From: Cannabis sativa | Taxonomy: Eukaryota; Streptophyta; Magnoliopsida; Rosales; Cannabaceae | DNA length: 64,000 nt | Direction: 5' to 3' | NCBI RefSeq assembly: GCF_029168945.1 | Contig: NC_083601.1 | Span: 69,181,595 to 69,245,594, forward strand | In this document: positions 57,591 through 64,000 of the stretch, in pieces | How positions within the stretch are numbered: the stretch's first letter is position 1 | How the letters are laid out: every line of letters starts with the position of its first letter | Program-made: the position numbers and the translations under genes | Notes under the pieces: generated by a model | Told to the model about the DNA's origin: nothing | The model's database searches: none | Seen by the model: only the letters and a program-made list of their open reading frames with translations

Positions 57591-59895
57591 TGTAAAGCCC
57601 GCTTAGTTAATTTGGAAATTAGCAGTTATTTATGTTAATCAGGAAATTATTTATAGCTATTTAAATAATTTATTATTGATATTTATGGAATTCAGATATG
57701 CATAATTATGTCATCAGCAGTTTTTATATTTCGCATTTCCGGTGTCCGGTATTTTGGAACTCGGCGTTTGGCTCAGTAGAAATCACAACTTAGTATGTTA
57801 GTATTTTGGGGACGGGTTTTAGACATTGGGAATGTCGGGAATGGCCGGGAATTTAGAATGTCCCAAAAATACCCCTTTAGTATGATTTTAGTGATTTTAT
57901 GGTGGGGGGGGCAAAATGGTCTTTTTGCCCCATTAGTGTTTTGTCTTTTAGTGATTTTATTTATTTGAAAAGGATTTGTTAAATGCTTATTACTTTGCTG
58001 AAATAAGGTTAATATATGTTAAATGATTTATTAGTTTATTTTCAAAATTTCAAAGTTTGGAAAAAATAGAAAAATTGGAAGCTTTTCTCTCTTTTCTCTC
58101 TCTCTTTTTCGGCTGAGAACTTTGGGGTTCAAAGAGCTAGATTTTGTGGTGATTCAAGCTTTGATTTGCAAACTTTATTGATCTCTTGTGTGGTATGTGT
58201 TTCCTAGTCCCTTTCTCCTTAAATTCTTGAAGAAAGATGATGAAATTGGATGATAATGCATGTGATTTTTGAGAGATGTTTCTGCTGTGTTTTGTTGTTG
58301 ATTTAAGTTGTTTAAAGCATGATTTTTGATGTTAAATGAGCTGTGTTGAAAGCATATTAGTTAGGTTGTTCAAGCTTTTAATTTATATGTGAAAATAGGT
58401 GATTTCGTGAGAAAAATGCTTTGTTTAGTTTCTGTGTTATTGCTGGATGTTATTGTTAGTTTGCAGAGGTGTTTTAATGCTTAGTTAAGTAGAATTAACT
58501 AGGCTAGGGTGCATGCTAGTGGGTTTAACCAAGTTTGAGTTCTTGAACTCAAAGCTTGGTCTTCAATGGTGAAATTTGCTTGTGAGGTTTCTGGGTAGGT
58601 TTGAGGCCTTGGAATTGTTATTTGGGACCTATAGAACAGGTCTGGAAAGTTTGGGATCAATTGGGGTTAAATTGGTCGAGTTATGGGAATTTTTGGTTGC
58701 TGCCTGCGAGGAACCGGAATTCCGGTTGAGCATCCGGAATTCCGGATGGGGGTTCAGATTTTCCCAGAACCGGAATTAGGTTGGGCAGCCGGTCTTAGGT
58801 TGGGGATTTTTCAGAACCCTAGTTTTCCTCGTTTTTGGGTTTTTAGGGGTATTGCCATGCTTTTTATCGATAGGGAAACTTTTAGTTTCAAGTTTTAGTC
58901 CCCGGGAAGTGATTTAGCGTGTCACTTATAGTGTTGTGATTTTTATGGTTTAGGAGCCGATGTCCGTAGTTCGGCTTCGGTTCCGGTCGGGTTGAAGCAC
59001 ACGAAATCGGAATCCGGGTAAGATTAGTATAACGGTATGCATATGTAGATTACATGTTTAGCGTGCATGTAGGAAGCACTGTTAGATTACATTAGATATG
59101 TATTTAGGCTTCGAACCACCCAACCTGTCACGTCGGTACGAGTGGAGTATGACCAACGGCGGAGTATGGCCGGTTCGGCCGATCAGTGACACTTGGTTGG
59201 TGGTTCCGTGCTATTGACGTATCCCGTCGGTACGGTGGAGTATGACCAGCGGCCGGAGTATGACCGGTTCGGCCGATCGGGAGGATATAGTAACACGTCG
59301 GTACGGTGGAGTATGACCGAGCGGCGGAGTATGACCGGTTCGACCGATCAGGTTGTTACGTGTCAATAGTACCGTCCCTATGAACGTTCAGAACTCAGTA
59401 CCATGTTGGACATGGCAGTAGTGGCTCAGTACCATGTTGGACATGGCAGTAGCGGGACTCAGTATCGTGTTGGACACGGCAGTTAGTATTATGTATGAGT
59501 ATTATTATGCTTTTCTTGCGAGTACGTCGACTCACAGTTTATGTTCATGTGTAGGTAAAAGCAAGGCTATAGCTGATGGACCGTGAGCGAGCTTATGAGA
59601 TTGTACATGTCGGGGCGGTTAGGCCTGGAGCGTACGATCCTCGGGACAGCAGGGCTGAGATTTTTGTAACGGTCGTTAGACGACTTTATTTTGATGTAAA
59701 AGTTTAACAGTTAAAACGTTTGTAAATATTTTTATAAATCGGGATCCCGAGACTTTTTGCAAAATGGTTTATAAGTTTAATGAAAAAGCAAAATTTTAAT
59801 TAATCACGTTTTTCCATAAACCTCGTTGATTAGCAACGAGCTGCACAGTACGTTTAAAAATCACGTAATACGCCTAAGATAGTTAGGGTGTTACA
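57591..59895 (+). repeat. 3' LTR of G3
   Basis: 2,305 bases, the partner of 50515-52839. By eye identical over roughly the first 1.2 kb except a G-run, then many small differences in the GC-rich third (58770-59400), then near-identity again to GGTGTTACA. The same internal motifs are present: palindromes (58713-58775, the third spoiled to GGAATTAGG), minisatellite (59130-59360), hairpin trio (59396-59483), and CTCGTTG/CAACGAG (59822-59840). Confidence 0.93.
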
Positions 59896-59900
59896 CGTTC

Positions 59901-60478
59901 CCACTCAATTGCACTACTGTGTTCCCAAAATGTACGTATCACCCCGACCTAAAAGTACGCTTAACTAAAAAATCAAAGAACACGAATAGCCTTTCAAGAT
60001 TGAGCCTAATCATAACAGGATTAAGAACATTTGATCTAGGATCAACTTGGCGATATTGACTTGAATAGATTTTACGGTAAGTTTAATAAATCTAAGTCAA
60101 AGTTCAATATCGGTCCCTTCCGATGCATACTACATGCATCCAACCTGAGCTTTACTTTAACCAATGCTCTGGAAAGAACATAGCACTTCTCCAAATGCAA
60201 GTAAACTCTGTTGTAGATTATCATATCAGTAAAACCCTATGTCTGATAAATCTAGGAAACTTTATTCACAGAGTCATGTTTACTTTCCAACGTGTTGACG
60301 GCACAATAAACAGGATCAAGTATGTGAAAAGAGTTTCAGATGAATTTATACATTATGTACATATAATCATGAAATAAATCATGTGAACCATGCAACATTA
60401 AATGTTATTTCTGATCAATATTAATAAGTAAATCTGTTTATATTGAAATGAGTTTTATTTAGGGCATAAAACCCAACA
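59901..60478 (-). repeat. Copia E 3' LTR, second part
   Basis: It resumes after the CGTTC duplication with CCACTCAATTGCACTAC and ends at 60478 with ACCCAACA (minus-strand LTR start TGTTGGGTTTTATGCCC). Frame 60123-60377 recurs in copia B LTRs as repeat sequence. Confidence 0.9.
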
Positions 60479-62430
60479 AACTCCCACTTGCACTAATATA
60501 AAACTAAAAGTGCATTTCATATAATCTCAACACCTTGATATACAAATCAAGTGTAGTAGTAGTAAACTCCTTGTAATAGGATCTGAAAGCTTGAATTAAA
60601 CACAACCTTTTCTCCACCATTACTCTTCCTTTAATCACAAAATCATTGATAATGTGAAATTCCTCTCTATATGTCTACTCTCTTGGGATACTGGATTCTA
60701 TACGTACCTTTGGCAACTACTTTTGGTTAATCAGGAAATTAACATTAGTAGTTTAGGCAATTTGGAATGGTGTCAAAAATGTATAGAACTTTCCTTAGAC
60801 TGAATAAGTACCTTTCCTGTAATTTTAACATTCAGTCCCTTTCTGGTAGACCTAGAGACTTTAGATAGGTTTTTACACTTCTCCAAAATCACTATTCCAC
60901 CCCCAGAGTAATCACCATCTTATCAGAAAGATTTTCTAGCACAAAGGCAAATTTTGAAATCTGATGTGGTGTAGTCTAAGAGTTTTAAACACACTCTTAT
61001 AGACTAACATATAGTTCCTCTTCTTAATCTTAGGATTTACTTGATTGTCTTCCAATGTTCTTCTCCTGGATTAATCTGATACCTACTCATTACTCCCACT
61101 CAACAGCAGGTGTCTGGTCTAAGGCATACAAAAGCATATTTAAGACCTCTCACTGTTGAGATAAGAAATTCTTTCATGGCTTTATCTTTTCTGGAATAGT
61201 TGAGACTTTTCCTTAGATAAATAAAATTTATGCCTAAGAAGTTGTGAAGCTTCTATAGATTGCCATTAGAAAGAAAATGCTTCAGCATCTTACTAAAGTA
61301 AGCTGCTTGCATTAGAGTAAGTAATTACCAGGTATACCACAAGCCATAGGTTTAGATAAACTCAAACCTATAATACTAGGAACAGGAAGTTTTGTTAAGT
61401 CCATTGAATGGACTTATAAACGAAAATTTCCTTTTATGTCCTTATAATAGAAAACTTTAGGTTATTCCATGTGAATGGATTAAACCATAGTTCTTTTGGC
61501 TTTCTTCTTAGTTTCATATCTTGACAATCCATTACTTGTTTAAACTCACAATGGATTTTAATCACTAGTGTCTCCCAAGTAATAAGAAGTTGATTTCCTA
61601 GAAACTCTCCCACTACGACAAGGTACCGTGAATTATGTCTAAGAAAACTAAATGGTATTGATCTCTTCGGTTGTGACAAGACAACAGAGGCAGTGGGATC
61701 ATCATATGTCAAACAAGATGATAGAACACTTTTGGAATCAAGAATTAAATATCTCCTTTATTTTCAGACTTAGTCATTATCTTAGAAAAGTAGTATTTGT
61801 TTAAATAAACACTTTCTTATCTATAAACTATGGGATGGTCCACCCCTAATCACTTAGAATAGCTAACAAACCATGGTTAATAGTTCTAGCTCTTCTTAAG
61901 ATTTTGATTAGGTCATCCATGAATCTAGTAATGATTTACATTAAGTACCTAACCATTACATCATTCTGAAATTGTATTACCATAGAAGGATTTAGGCAAC
62001 GACTAGTAACTAATCATCAATATGCAACTCGAAATTTCTGGGGAGGTAAGTTTGGATATAATTCAAAAATCAATTTAATGATCTTTGAACTGCATATCAA
62101 CTAACTATTTCTCCACCCCTATAAGTTCGCAAGATCTTTAACCACTTACCTTAATGGTTTTAACCATTGCTAGAAATTAATGAAATTTTTCAAACATTTC
62201 AAATTTCTTTGCATAAGGTATAATCTAGAGTGATCGTTTTAAGAATACAACGAAAACTCATATCCACCCCTGAATGTACATCCATCTGCGAATGAGATGA
62301 ACTACTTTCAGTGGATATAGGCATATTAACTCTTTGCAGAGATTGATCTTGTCGAATCCACTATAAACAAGATACAAATGCCATAGATTAAAAAAATGTG
62401 GTAGTGTCTTTTGATGACTTAGGTTTAGTT
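60479..62430 (-). pseudogene. Copia E pol remnant
   Basis: Near-duplicate of copia B 12436-14430: polypurine tract, RNase H traces (RPDTCC-like at about 61130-61090), integrase block at 62138-62111 reading KILRTYRGGE, where the second catalytic Asp codon has become Tyr, and GAG-pre-integrase-like text near 62400-62260. The 92-residue frame 61434-61712 equals the unassigned copia B frame 13431-13688. No intact gene. Confidence 0.72.
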
Positions 62431-64000
62431 ACATCAAAGAATTCTTAGAATAGTGCAAGTGGATCCTAGTCACAGAATACCTAACTCATATTCCATAAAG
62501 TTTTAATCCATTAATAGAAGATGGATATTAAACACTTAAGAAAGTGTAACTGTATTGTATTCTGGAATTAGAAATATAAGAAAATTTATTTGGAATCTAA
62601 AATTAAAGTAAAAGACTTAAATTTATACCAAATATAATGAGTAATTCTATCTTGGACCACCACTACTAATTTAATTCTAAGTTTGATTTTTCCATACAAG
62701 TAGGAGATTTCTAGGATTGAGGATTTATATCAATTGGGAATAGAATTTCGGGATTATAATCATATGCGTCATTTAATTTTTTAAGAGAAAATATAGAATG
62801 ACATGAAATGATTTATAGAGCATTCATCCAATGATATGTTTTGAAGCTAATTCAAAATGAATAAGCTAAGAGGAATTAGGATAATTTCGTTTATAAATAA
62901 GAATCCAACGATGCTTCGATTAGCGAAAGACAAAGTAATCTTATTTATTTAATCTTCTTGTTTCATATTGTAAAAATACTAGTCTAAGGTGTCATCCATT
63001 GATGAACAGCTAGATGTTGCATATACAATATTTATCTTTTGAGATCTTACACTATTATGTATGTCTAATGGTGAAAATCCATTAGGGATTTATCTCATTA
63101 GAAAAACAAAAATGTTAGACCAACAATGAAGATTCGAAATTAAACTACAATTTAATAACAGAAAATAACATGGTTCAATATAAATTCATACAAAATTCAG
63201 AAATTATTAAACATATAGCAAGTAGGAATGACAAGCGAAAATACTAAACATACAATCCTAAATAATTTCCAAGGTTTCCAACAAACTAATACAGTGTCCC
63301 GGTAGGCGAGAGTCAAAGTATCATTTATTAAATAGAGTTGTCAGCTCATCTAAAATAGAAATCATTCTAGCAACCTTTTATTCGATCAAAATAAGAATCC
63401 AACGTTGTCCCGGTAGGCGAGAGTCAAGGTTATTCTCATTTTATGAGCTTCCACCATTGTTTCATGTTTTATGAGTTTATCTCTAAGTAGTCCCCGTAGG
63501 GGAGAGTCTAAATAGAGACGAAAACTTACAAAACACTTATCAAATGAGATCTTACGGTGTTAAATGCGTTCAACGAATAACCATCCATAGGGGGACGAAG
63601 TCTAGCGTCTCGAGGTTATATTGAAAACATTTAACTATTGTAAGACCAACAATGGAGATCGAATATCTTAATAATAATAAAGCTCATTATTTAAAGAGAG
63701 TTGTATTTTCTTTGAATCTCATTATTTAATCTATTTATTTTAAATATATATTTATTAAAATTTCCAATTTAGAATGAAAAATTCTAAATATAAATTTTAA
63801 TTTAATATTTATAAATTTTACTTAGATGGATATGAAAATAACATGAATTATTTCCATCTTAGTAATAATTTCTAATAAATATTTAGAAAAATATTCAATT
63901 TAAGTTGTTACAAAATTAATTTATATTAATTTACAACTCAAATTTAATTTTCTATCAATATATATTGCATTTCGAAAAATTAAAGTATTCAAGGATACAA
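62431..64000 (-). other. Copia E gag-less stretch and partial leader
   Basis: It parallels copia B 14431-15298 and 17548-18190. No gag motif is seen. The pre-gag motifs (plus strand GTCCCGGTAGGCGAGAGTCA) are at about 63296 and 63408, followed by a hairpin CCCC-GTA-GGGG near 63491-63501. The AT-rich leader begins about 63700 and runs off the window. Confidence 0.68.

Larger units (their letters stand above)
50515..59895 (+). mobile_element. Tekay-like chromovirus G3, full length with both LTRs
   Basis: A 9.4 kb element: 5' LTR 50515-52839, primer site 52843-52859, gag from 53119, pol from about 54225, polypurine tract 57577-57590, 3' LTR 57591-59895, flanked by CGTTC. The first ~1.2 kb of the two LTRs look identical apart from one G-run length, so it is the youngest insertion in view. 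Several frameshifts and a deleted zinc knuckle/protease core mean it cannot encode all its own proteins as written. Confidence 0.95.
49198..64000 (-). mobile_element. Copia E (minus strand), runs off the window
   Basis: 3' LTR 49198-50514 plus 59901-60478 (1,895 bases without the insertion), polypurine tract, pol remnant 60479-62430, gag-less stretch and the start of the leader to 64000. The 5' LTR is outside. It is very like copia B in LTR and interior. The left flank GATTG (49193-49197) is the candidate target duplication. Confidence 0.85.

Overview
This window is a block of nested LTR retrotransposons from a plant nuclear genome. I recognise no host gene, tRNA, rRNA or CRISPR array. Two lineages explain almost every base. 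The first is Ty3/gypsy chromovirus of the Tekay/Del type: pol order PR-RT-RNaseH-IN plus a C-terminal chromodomain, LTRs of about 2.3-2.4 kb ending in TTACA, and a Met-tRNA-type primer site. The second is Ty1/copia of probable Angela/BARE type: LTRs of about 1.9 kb beginning TGTTGGG..TGCCC and ending TTCCAACA, a primer site TGGnnnCAGAGCCATGG, and a very long AT-rich leader before gag. The lineage mix and low GC suggest a large dicot genome. I cannot name the species from sequence alone.

Layout. Positions 1-125 are unassigned flank. Tekay element G1 (minus strand) has its 3' LTR at 126-2530, then integrase and RNase H remnants to 4388, and resumes as reverse transcriptase at 23436-24328. Inside G1 sits copia A (plus, 4389-23435, target duplication ATAGG), which is internally deleted. 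Inside A's 3' LTR sits copia B (minus, 10544-23152). Inside B sits a Tekay solo LTR (15299-17542, duplication TGTCA). At about 24328, G1 is fused by deletion to a truncated 3' LTR of a second Tekay element, G2 (minus, 24329-29982), whose gag, PR, RT and IN are readable but whose RNase H is deleted. Copia C (minus) is inserted in G2's 5' LTR (29983-31836 and onward). Copia D (plus, duplication ATATC) is inserted inside C and ends at 43718. A ~0.49 kb inversion at 33147-33635 straddles the C/D junction. C continues to 48937, where its 5' LTR is interrupted by the LTR head of copia X (48938-49197). X is interrupted by copia E (minus, 49198 to the window end), and E's 3' LTR holds a complete young Tekay element G3 (plus, 50515-59895, duplication CGTTC). 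The deepest nest is five levels (G2, C, X, E, G3).

How the parts relate. G3 is the best preserved element, with two LTRs and a 559-residue PR/RT/RNase H reading frame. It has lost the gag zinc knuckle and the protease active site and carries small frameshifts, so it is unlikely to act alone. The copia elements fall into two groups. A and D keep gag and a hairpin-rich GC island after the primer site. B, E and C have no recognisable gag and only stop-ridden pol, yet they share near-identical LTR ends, primer site, polypurine tract and a conserved pre-gag module. That pattern suggests non-autonomous copies moved by relatives.

The most interesting signals are in non-coding leader and LTR sequence. 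They are: a ~92-nt foldable island conserved in all four copia leaders seen; hairpins whose arms differ between copies but still pair; a triplicated hairpin in the Tekay LTR with paired base changes; and LTR differences in G3 concentrated at CGG/CAG sites.
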